Made by a program: the position numbers and the translations under genes | The notes under the pieces: model-generated | The model's input: only the letters and a program-made list of their open reading frames with translations | Told to the model about the DNA's origin: nothing | The model's database searches: none | Shown here: piece after piece, positions 1 to 4,769 of the stretch | Position numbering within the stretch: position 1 is the first letter of the stretch | Layout of the letters: every line of letters starts with the position of its first letter | Origin: Methanomicrobiales archaeon | Lineage (GTDB): Archaea; Halobacteriota; Methanomicrobia; Methanomicrobiales; Methanospirillaceae | Assembly (NCBI GenBank): GCA_013415575.1 | Contig: JAAEES010000058.1 | Span: 1-6,645 of the forward strand | Length of the DNA: 6,645 bases | Reading direction: 5' to 3'

Positions 1-435
1 AAGAGCGATTTGATTTCCCAGTATAAGACGGGACAGTTCTTGAGGCCGACAATTCCAATCCCGACTCCAACCCCTACTCCGATTCCGACACCTGATATAC
101 CAGCGAAAGGATCGGTGCCCGTTTCCTTTACACGGCTACCGGGATCCATATACGTCTTCTCTTATCCTGCAGGTGCGAATATCTATCTTGACGGAACACT
201 CAAAGGCACCACGCCAATCACTATCACCGGGGTATCAGCGGGGTCACATAAGCTCGCATTAACAAAAAGTGGGTATGCCGGGGTCAGATATACCATACTC
301 GGTTCTACTTCCAAACTCGATTATACCAATCTTAACGATGGGTTCTACAGCGATGGATTAAGTATCACTGTAGACGCAGGAAAGACCGTTCGGATCTTGG
401 CAACGCTGAGTCTGGACATTCCGTCAGGGGGTTGA
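1..435 (+). CDS. PEGA-domain surface protein, C-terminal part (5' end outside window)
   Basis: The reading frame is open from the first base of the window to a TGA at 433-435, so the true start is probably upstream; an in-frame TTG at 10 is unlikely to be the real start. The visible part begins with a Pro/Thr linker (PTPTPTPIPTP and similar), which in archaeal surface proteins usually separates an exported N-terminal domain from a following domain. It then carries a PEGA-like domain: SYPAGANIYLDG, then G-T-T-P-I-T-I, then G-x-H-K-L-x-L-x-K-x-G-Y, the beta-strand pattern in which a small residue cluster, a Leu-Asp-Gly turn and a Thr-Pro pair recur. PEGA domains are beta-sandwich modules of the cell exterior with no known catalytic residues. 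A binding or structural role at the cell surface is therefore inferred. A hairpin directly follows the stop. Confidence 0.8.
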   Translation, partial: KSDLISQYKTGQFLRPTIPIPTPTPTPIPTPDIPAKGSVPVSFTRLPGSIYVFSYPAGANIYLDGTLKGTTPITITGVSAGSHKLALTKSGYAGVRYTILGSTSKLDYTNLNDGFYSDGLSITVDAGKTVRILATLSLDIPSGG

Positions 436-461
436 CAAGATAAGAATTAAAATTCATCTTG
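436..461 (+). terminator. Hairpin immediately after the PEGA gene, possible terminator
   Basis: CAAGAT (436-441) pairs with ATCTTG (456-461), and after a two-base bulge GAATT (444-448) pairs with AATTC (451-455), leaving a two-base loop. It starts on the base after the TGA stop. There is no strong T tract on the + strand, so a role in 3'-end formation or mRNA stability is inferred from position and structure only. Confidence 0.4.
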
Positions 462-492
462 ATAGAAGGTTACCCGGCCAGATTTAGATGCG

Positions 493-508
493 CCATTGCA
501 GCACTTTT
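493..508 (-). repeat. Dispersed direct repeat, copy 1
   Basis: On the + strand the bases are CCATTGCAGCACTTTT, one base different from copy 2. Read on the minus strand it is AAAAGTGCTGCAATGG. It lies downstream of the 65-residue membrane-protein gene, in AT-rich DNA between that gene and the PEGA gene. Confidence 0.6.
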
Positions 509-544
509 CACTCATGGTCTTATTCTCTAACCCTTTCTGCATCT

Positions 545-560
545 CCATAGCAGCACTTTT
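545..560 (-). repeat. Dispersed direct repeat, copy 2
   Basis: The + strand bases are CCATAGCAGCACTTTT. The copy overlaps the TAA stop (559-561) of the 65-residue membrane-protein gene. Its spacing to copy 1 is 52 bases and to copy 3 is 265 bases, so the copies are dispersed, not tandem. All copies have the same orientation. Confidence 0.6.
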
Positions 561-756
561 AACGACTTCCTGATCCTGACATTCCTATTACTATCAATGA
601 CATTATTACTCCAAATGCGAAACTCATTGCGACAGTCAATGCAAAACTCCTTGCAACATTAACAGACGAATAGTGCTCTAAATAAACAAGCAATGCATAT
701 CCAAATCCAAGACCTGCCAAAACACTTTCAATTAAAACCCAACTGAATTTATTCAT
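559..756 (-). CDS. Small two-helix membrane protein, function unknown
   Basis: This 65-residue protein is almost entirely membrane: a first hydrophobic segment at about residues 6-26 (rich in Gly, Leu, Val), a short polar loop with E27, H28 and R36, a second segment at about 38-58, and a polar Gly/Ser tail ending in Arg. The ATG at 756 is supported by a purine-rich ribosome-binding site nine bases upstream (765-770). A palindromic TATA box further upstream (869-876) could serve it, giving a leader of about 90 bases. Its base composition is clearly more AT-rich than the CPBP and CBS genes nearby. I do not recognise a family. It could be a small membrane-stress, toxin-like or regulatory peptide, but nothing in the sequence decides this. 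Direct repeats lie on both sides, one across its stop codon. Confidence 0.65.
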   Translation of the reverse strand: MNKFSWVLIESVLAGLGFGYALLVYLEHYSSVNVARSFALTVAMSFAFGVIMSLIVIGMSGSGSR

Positions 757-764
757 ATTATTCT

Positions 765-770
765 CTCTCC
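765..770 (-). promoter_or_regulatory. Ribosome-binding site of the 65-residue membrane protein
   Basis: On the minus strand GGAGAG is followed eight bases later by the ATG at 756. It is one of the clearer Shine-Dalgarno matches in the window and is the main reason for accepting this short gene and its start. Confidence 0.55.
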
Positions 771-809
771 ATCATCAATTTATTACGTTTCTTCGCGCGT
801 AAATGCCCC

Positions 810-823
810 CCATAGCAGCACTT
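810..823 (-). repeat. Dispersed direct repeat, copy 3
   Basis: The first 14 bases (CCATAGCAGCACTT) match copy 2 exactly; a CTTTT tract then follows with a short insertion. It sits in the predicted 5' leader of the 65-residue membrane-protein gene, about 55 bases before the start codon. Confidence 0.55.
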
Positions 824-868
824 CTTTTCCCCTGGCTGGTCCAGAAATTAACCTCGTCCCGGTTCATT

Positions 869-876
869 TTTATAAA
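869..876 (-). promoter_or_regulatory. TATA box, probably for the 65-residue membrane-protein gene
   Basis: TTTATAAA is a perfect palindrome, so it could be read in either direction. On the minus strand transcription would start near 846 and run into the small gene. No gene begins soon downstream on the + strand. On the minus strand the T-rich run just before it may also help end transcription of the CPBP gene. Confidence 0.45.
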
Positions 877-915
877 TAAAAAGTTATGGCATCCTTTCTC
901 CTCCCCGGTCCAGGT

Positions 916-1680
916 TTAATCCGACCGGTCCGCCCCGGCCCGTATCAGATACAACCCGTATACCGCCAGCACCACACCAGCGGTAACCGTCAGTGCCAGC
1001 TGCAACGGGGTCTGCACCGGGACAACAAGAGATCCGAGGGAAAGCAGGGCGGTGAAATTCACCAGTGCATGGATCATGACCGGAGGCCAGATCGTCCCGG
1101 TCCTGATAACGAGGGCTGCAAGGGTGATCCCGATACCGAAGGCGGCAACGGTATTGGCGATAACAAACAGGGGATCCCACAGTCCTCCGAGGACATTGAA
1201 GAGATGGGGAAGCCCGAACAGGAGGGCTGAGAGGATAACCGCGATCCTGGTCCCGGCAGGGAGCAGGGTCTGCAGAATGAGTCCCCTGAAAAACGCCTCC
1301 TCGGTCCAGGCCACGATGAGAGAGAAGACAGCGAACAATGCCACCTCCCGCCAGCCAGTTACCGATATTCCCTCGGAAAGGGACACCAGGGCGATGGCGG
1401 CCGGCAGGAGATACAGCACACGGTCCCGTCGGTGGCCGAGCGTGGTGAATCCTGCCTTCTCCCACCATCCCATCCTGGACAGGAGCAGGGCAGCCCCCGT
1501 TCCGATGATGAAATAGGACAGGGTCAACAGCACAACGGGATCCCGGGTGATGAATAAGGCAACTCCCCCTCCGAGGAGTGAGAGGAGGAAGAAGAGGAGG
1601 AGAAAAAACACTGCATTCAGGTAATGGCGTCGGGAGGTGAACCGGGGTATCCCGGCCGGAAACGGTTCTGGCATATGCAT
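916..1680 (-). CDS. CPBP-family intramembrane metalloprotease (Rce1/CAAX-protease-like)
   Basis: A 254-residue protein with about seven to eight hydrophobic segments and the three conserved motifs of the CPBP (ABI, Rce1-like) family: EEAFFR at residues 127-132, FGLPH at 155-159 and HALVN at 204-208. E127, E128, H159 and H204 would be the catalytic and metal-site residues, placed in membrane helices. The length is normal for the family. Relatives cleave membrane-embedded or C-terminal substrates; the substrate here cannot be read from the sequence. Two start codons are possible, ATG at 1680 and ATG at 1674. Neither has a good ribosome-binding site, but a TATA box at 1702-1709 would place transcription start on them, which suggests leaderless mRNA. 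It is divergent from the CBS gene. A 194-codon frame that mostly overlaps it is a high-GC shadow. Confidence 0.9.
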   Translation of the reverse strand: MHMPEPFPAGIPRFTSRRHYLNAVFFLLLFFLLSLLGGGVALFITRDPVVLLTLSYFIIGTGAALLLSRMGWWEKAGFTTLGHRRDRVLYLLPAAIALVSLSEGISVTGWREVALFAVFSLIVAWTEEAFFRGLILQTLLPAGTRIAVILSALLFGLPHLFNVLGGLWDPLFVIANTVAAFGIGITLAALVIRTGTIWPPVMIHALVNFTALLSLGSLVVPVQTPLQLALTVTAGVVLAVYGLYLIRAGADRSD

Positions 1681-1701
1681 CAGATAGTCCTACCGCAGGG
1701 G

Positions 1702-1709
1702 AATTAAAG
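1702..1709 (-). promoter_or_regulatory. TATA box of the CPBP protease gene
   Basis: CTTTAATT on the minus strand is centred about 26 bases before the ATG pair at 1680/1674, the normal archaeal spacing from TATA to transcription start. This implies little or no leader. Confidence 0.45.
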
Positions 1710-1854
1710 ATCAGGGGTCAGTGATACATCCGGTCAAACGAATGGCCGCAGGTACTCATGGGTCAGGGTGAAGCCGAAACCTGGCCGGCCATGAGTAGTA
1801 CCATAGCAGTTTCATTGGCATACTACCCCCTCTTATTGTCCCATCCCGTAGAAA

Positions 1855-1862
1855 TATTTAAA
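1855..1862 (+). promoter_or_regulatory. TATA box of the CBS-domain gene, which decides its start
   Basis: TATTTAAA is preceded by GAAA, a BRE-like purine stretch. Transcription would begin near 1885, fourteen bases before the ATG at 1899. Start codons further upstream in the same frame (from 1758) lie before the promoter and would not be transcribed from it. Confidence 0.55.
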
Positions 1863-1898
1863 TTCTCCCTAGCTTCTCTGGAATACGAAGGAAGTCCT

Positions 1899-2723
1899 AT
1901 GGTATCACCGAGTAAACCCGGAATGACATTTCCGGACGTTGTTGATCGTGCCTTCAAGGAGTACAAGCGCCACCTGAAAGTCACCGACATCATGAGTAGA
2001 GACGTTGTCACCACCACGGCAGAAACCTCCATGGAGGAAGCGGCACGCACCATGGGGGAGCGGCGAATCGGGAGCCTGGTGGTGGTGAAGTACGGGAGAC
2101 CGGTGGCCATCGTGACCGAGCGGGACCTGCTTACCACGGTCCTTGCAGGAGGGTTGAACCTGGAAGAGACAACCGTGGAACAGGTCATGTCCTATCCCCT
2201 CATCACGATCTGTCCGAACACCGAGATACGGGAAGCGGCACGCACCATGATCCGGGAAAAAGGGCGCCTCGTTGTATTCGAATGCGGGCAGATGACCGGG
2301 ATCGTCACCGCCGCCGACCTTATCCGGGAGATGCCCGACGCACCGGAATCATCCCTGGTCGTTGATGACTTCATGACCAGGAAACTCATAACAGTGGATG
2401 AGACCGGGACCGTTGCCGACATGGCAGTTGTGATGGGGCAGGGGAGGATCGGCAGTGTGATCGTCACCCGTGACGGAATGCCGTACGGGATCTTCACCGA
2501 GAGAGATCTGCTCTCGAAATTCTTTGCGCAGGGGCGTTCCCTGGACACCCCAGTCGGAGAGGCCTGCTCCTCGCCGCTCATCACCGCGCTGGCGGGAATC
2601 AGCATTCACGAAGCGGCCCGGATCATGGCCGGACGTCATATCAGGAGACTCCCGCTCACTGGTAAAACAGGCATTGCCGGGATCATCACTGCCCGGGACC
2701 TGGTCGAGGGGTACGCCCGGTGA
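1899..2723 (+). CDS. Four-CBS-domain protein, probable nucleotide sensor
   Basis: The 274 residues consist of four CBS domains and little else: about 27-83, 93-145, 154-211 and 219-273, arranged as two Bateman pairs. Three domains show the T-x-x-D signature that in CBS modules contacts the ribose and phosphate of adenine nucleotides (TERD at 73-76, TERD at 200-203, TARD at 264-267), and the second has TAAD at 137-140. Pairs 1-2 and 3-4 look like an internal duplication, with GERRIGSLVV and GQGRIGSVIV in equivalent places. There is no enzyme, transporter or DNA-binding domain, so it must act through a partner if it regulates. I chose the ATG at 1899 because it follows a TATA box with correct spacing and has a weak GGAAG just upstream. 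The frame is open back to 1758, but that part is poorly conserved-looking and lies before the promoter. Confidence 0.88.
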   Translation: MVSPSKPGMTFPDVVDRAFKEYKRHLKVTDIMSRDVVTTTAETSMEEAARTMGERRIGSLVVVKYGRPVAIVTERDLLTTVLAGGLNLEETTVEQVMSYPLITICPNTEIREAARTMIREKGRLVVFECGQMTGIVTAADLIREMPDAPESSLVVDDFMTRKLITVDETGTVADMAVVMGQGRIGSVIVTRDGMPYGIFTERDLLSKFFAQGRSLDTPVGEACSSPLITALAGISIHEAARIMAGRHIRRLPLTGKTGIAGIITARDLVEGYAR

Positions 2724-2754
2724 CAGGATGACCCTCCATGCCATACTGTTCCCT

Positions 2755-3501
2755 TTATAGTCCGCCCAATAACCCTCTTTTCCTGGCGACCTTTACCATC
2801 CTGGTCAGGTAGTGGATTGACGGGTGCATAGCCCTGAACCGTACTGACGCTGTATCGATACTGGCAAGGAACTCCTTCGGGTCCGAGAACGGTTCCATCT
2901 CCAGGTAGCAGCGTCCGAGTTCAAGCGGCGTGTGAGCGTCGGAACCCACCGATACCGGTTTTCCGTACCTGGCAGCACACTCCAGGGCCATCTCATTCTC
3001 TCCGGCCCTGATGATCCTCGCATTGTATCCTTCGAGGATATCAACCCTGGTTATAATATCATAGAGCGTTTCCCGGCGAAGGGCACTCGAGCGGTAGCTG
3101 CAGAACGGATGGGGAACCAGCGAGATTGCTCCCTGCTCATCAATCCTGTCGAGTGTTTCTTCTGCCGGGAGTCCTGCGGGAATCTCATCGGTGAGGAACA
3201 CCCCGATAATCTCACCCTGGGCAGTGGTGATCTCTTCTGACAGAATCAGGGGAATATCCCTTGATCTTCTGGTGAGTTCCCGGTACACCGCTTCTGCTCC
3301 TGCGATTGTATTATGATCGCAGACCAGCGAGAGGATTCCCTTCTTTTCCCAGAGCCGGATAATGGATGCCGGGTCGGTGACCGCATCTGATGAATACCAG
3401 GAATGAACATGCATGTCCAGACGGAGAAACCCGGGCTCTCCGGCATCATCCTGCTCAGAGACGATACGGGACGGGAGTGAAGATGCTGAAGTCATGGGCA
3501 T
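2755..3501 (-). CDS. PHP-domain metal-dependent hydrolase
   Basis: This 248-residue protein has the ordered metal-ligand motifs of the PHP superfamily: DMHVHSWYSSDA (H31, H33, D39), CDHN (D62, H63), SEE (E89 or E90), PHPF (H131) and GSDAH (D188, H190). These bind two or three metal ions that activate water for phosphoester hydrolysis. Relatives include TrpH/RNase AM-like nucleases and phosphatases; which substrate applies here is not decidable from the motifs. The C-terminal part after the last motif, up to residue 248, ends in a basic stretch (ARKRG). The N-terminal 28 residues before the first motif are polar and look disordered. Start codons at 3501 and 3495 are both possible; the TATA box at 3546-3553 supports starting here. 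The gene converges on the CBS gene with a 31-base gap. Confidence 0.88.
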   Translation of the reverse strand: MPMTSASSLPSRIVSEQDDAGEPGFLRLDMHVHSWYSSDAVTDPASIIRLWEKKGILSLVCDHNTIAGAEAVYRELTRRSRDIPLILSEEITTAQGEIIGVFLTDEIPAGLPAEETLDRIDEQGAISLVPHPFCSYRSSALRRETLYDIITRVDILEGYNARIIRAGENEMALECAARYGKPVSVGSDAHTPLELGRCYLEMEPFSDPKEFLASIDTASVRFRAMHPSIHYLTRMVKVARKRGLLGGL

Positions 3502-3545
3502 AGCGGATGCATCGGTTACGTTGCTCTATTGTTAAGGTTAAAAAA

Positions 3546-3553
3546 TATATAAA
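3546..3553 (-). promoter_or_regulatory. TATA box of the PHP gene
   Basis: TTTATATA on the minus strand lies about 45 bases before the start codon, predicting a leader of about 20 bases. It shows that the PHP gene probably has its own promoter and is not only read through from the META lipoprotein gene. Confidence 0.55.
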
Positions 3554-3564
3554 TAGTTCAGAGG

Positions 3565-3580
3565 AGGAAGGATCCTTCCT
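3565..3580 (-). terminator. Perfect 16-base palindrome between META and PHP genes
   Basis: AGGAAGGATCCTTCCT is its own reverse complement and can fold into a six-pair stem with a GATC loop. On the minus strand it follows the META gene stop by about 38 bases and is followed about 20 bases later by a T-rich run that overlaps the PHP TATA box. A terminator for the META gene is one reading; an operator just upstream of the PHP promoter is the other. Confidence 0.35.
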
Positions 3581-3617
3581 GAGAGAGCACGAAAGAAGTG
3601 AATGAGGCAGGGGATGA

Positions 3618-4133
3618 CTATCCCCGGGTAAAGACCAGGACGTTACCCTTTTCGTCCCTCATCGACAGAGTCTGTCCTTCATCAACCACGTAGGAATTGG
3701 CGCTCTGCAATATCTGGAGGTAGGTAGCCTCGGTATCGCTCGTGCTCACGCAGTACATCTCGGTTGAAGTGATCGGTCCAATCATGATCTCTTCTCCAAA
3801 AGGACCTGTTTCTCCGCTCAGGGTGTAGGGAGCATTGTAATTGTTACAGCCTCCGTTTCCCGCCAGCGTTCCCTGGTCAAAGAAGGTGATGGTGATCGGT
3901 GCAGAAAATACGTTCAGAACGGCCTGGCCGCTCTGGATTCCCATTTCCGTGAGTGTCCATGTTCCGAGCAGCTCTGAATCGGTAACAGTTGCGGGAACAG
4001 CGGGGGTCATTTCCGGGGTGAACACGGTGGTTGGTGGCGGTGTTACTGAAGGTGATACCGACGGGGAAGTACATCCCGCCACCAGAATCCCAAGAACAAT
4101 ACAGACAAAGACTGCGAATGCCAGGAACTTCAT
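3618..4133 (-). CDS. META-domain lipoprotein
   Basis: A 171-residue exported protein. Residues 1-20 are a hydrophobic signal sequence ending in LVAGC, a lipobox with C21 as the predicted lipid-modified cysteine. A Ser/Thr/Pro linker (about 22-50) leads to a META/HslJ-like domain (about 54-170) with ELLGTWTLTEM, GNGGCNNYNAPYTLSG at 92-107 and ITSTEMYC at 121-128. The two cysteines C96 and C128 sit at the positions usual in this family and could form a disulfide. In bacteria META-domain proteins such as HslJ are linked to envelope stress and antibiotic tolerance; in archaea the role is unknown. It would be tethered to the outer face of the membrane. The length is normal for one META domain plus linker. 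Confidence 0.88.
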   Translation of the reverse strand: MKFLAFAVFVCIVLGILVAGCTSPSVSPSVTPPPTTVFTPEMTPAVPATVTDSELLGTWTLTEMGIQSGQAVLNVFSAPITITFFDQGTLAGNGGCNNYNAPYTLSGETGPFGEEIMIGPITSTEMYCVSTSDTEATYLQILQSANSYVVDEGQTLSMRDEKGNVLVFTRG

Positions 4134-4134
4134 A

Positions 4135-4140
4135 CCACCT
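4135..4140 (-). promoter_or_regulatory. Ribosome-binding site-like AGGTGG, unusually close to the META start
   Basis: On the minus strand AGGTGG ends one base before the ATG at 4133. The match to the archaeal 16S tail is good but the spacing is short, and the TATA position suggests a very short leader, so its function is uncertain. Confidence 0.35.
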
Positions 4141-4154
4141 ATTCCGAAAGAAAT

Positions 4155-4162
4155 TTTTTAAA
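4155..4162 (-). promoter_or_regulatory. TATA box of the META lipoprotein gene
   Basis: TTTAAAAA on the minus strand follows GGGAAAGG, a good BRE-like element. Its centre is about 25 bases before the ATG, so transcription would begin at or next to the start codon. Confidence 0.55.
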
Positions 4163-4228
4163 CCTTTCCCCAGAGATTTCTCTCTTTCTCCTTTTCCGGG
4201 TTTCCGAGCCTGACAAGGGGTATATCGT

Positions 4229-4477
4229 TTAGGCCCCGCCCATGATTCCGCCTACCCGTACCAGTTCAATGGCATTAACGGGGCAGGCTGTTACACACCG
4301 GCCGCAACCGATACAGCAGCTGTCGTCCGGGCGGAATATACCTCCGCGCTGCTGCCTGATGCAGTGTTTCCGGCAGAAATGAGCACAGGTTCCGCATCGC
4401 TGGCAGAGGATATCATTGATTACCGGACGGTATGCACAAAACCCGCAGACACTGGTGTAATCGGCCTCGATGAGCAA
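4229..4477 (-). CDS. Cysteine-rich 2[4Fe-4S] ferredoxin-type protein
   Basis: An 82-residue protein with twelve cysteines. C25, C28, C31 and C35 form one C-x2-C-x2-C-x3-C motif and C55, C58, C61 and C65, followed by Pro, form a second, as in two-cluster bacterial-type ferredoxins. Each cluster would use three cysteines of one motif and the last of the other. The first motif lacks the usual Pro after its fourth cysteine. Four cysteines are extra: a CGFC pair at 11 and 14 near the N-terminus, C39 and C54. The likely role is soluble electron transfer, but no partner enzyme lies nearby. The start is uncertain: TTG at 4477 has AGGGG five bases upstream, and no ATG exists before the first cysteine. 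An in-frame TAG at 4511-4513 limits any longer form. Confidence 0.8.
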   Translation of the reverse strand: MLIEADYTSVCGFCAYRPVINDILCQRCGTCAHFCRKHCIRQQRGGIFRPDDSCCIGCGRCVTACPVNAIELVRVGGIMGGA

Positions 4478-4592
4478 AGATACCCCTGCCAGTGAATTTT
4501 TCCTGTCACCCTATGAAATTTGTGATGGTAAAACGGTACAAAGAGGGCTGTTCTGGCGGCAGCAAGCCCGCTCAATGCCCTGCTCCGGAGTC

Positions 4593-4612
4593 TTGACCAA
4601 AGCCATGGTCAA
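4593..4612. repeat. Inverted repeat TTGACCA-N6-TGGTCAA in the 292-base gene-free stretch
   Basis: Two perfect seven-base arms (4593-4599 and 4606-4612) are separated by six bases. The element sits within 4478-4769, between the divergent ferredoxin and membrane-regulator genes, where I find no convincing gene or RNA. Short open frames on both strands there have no good start or recognisable composition. A binding site for a dimeric regulator is a reasonable guess. Confidence 0.4.
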
Positions 4613-4727
4613 TGAGATTACTTCAGGAGCCGATGGGACAGCTGGACAGTACCTGATCTTTGGTTGAGACGGGAAACAGTATCCTGGCACCGGCAATGAC
4701 CCACTTCCGGATAAGGATAGCTTCCGG

Positions 4728-4740
4728 TATCAAAAAATTC
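4728..4740 (+). promoter_or_regulatory. Weak TATA-like element before the membrane-anchored regulator
   Basis: The A-rich run TATCAAAAAATTC is the only AT-rich box at a suitable distance. It would place transcription start near 4760, about ten bases before the ATG. The match is poor. A small inverted repeat, CTCTG (4749-4753) and CAGAG (4760-4764), spans the predicted start and could be an operator. Confidence 0.3.
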
Positions 4741-4769
4741 TTCATACTCTCTGATAAACCAGAGCTGAC

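Noticed and set aside
810..867. A 30-codon minus-strand frame from ATG 867 in the leader of the small membrane-protein gene
   Set aside because: Its start overlaps the TATA box, so it would lie upstream of the predicted transcript start.
884..1468. A 194-codon minus-strand open frame mostly overlapping the CPBP gene
   Set aside because: It is rich in Arg, Pro, Gly and Cys, as expected of an off-frame reading of GC-rich coding DNA, and it overlaps a gene with clear family motifs.
1801..1816. Possible fourth copy of the 16-base repeat
   Set aside because: Only the first nine bases (CCATAGCAG) match; the rest diverges, so chance is sufficient.
4470..4667. A 65-codon + strand open frame in the ferredoxin-regulator gap
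   Set aside because: No ribosome-binding site, no domain, and it overlaps the ferredoxin start on the other strand.
4511..4696. Minus-strand frame in phase with the ferredoxin and separated from it by one TAG, raising the idea of stop-codon readthrough (pyrrolysine)
   Set aside because: The upstream frame has only a TTG start, no recognisable domain and is short enough to arise by chance; nothing in the window indicates pyrrolysine machinery.
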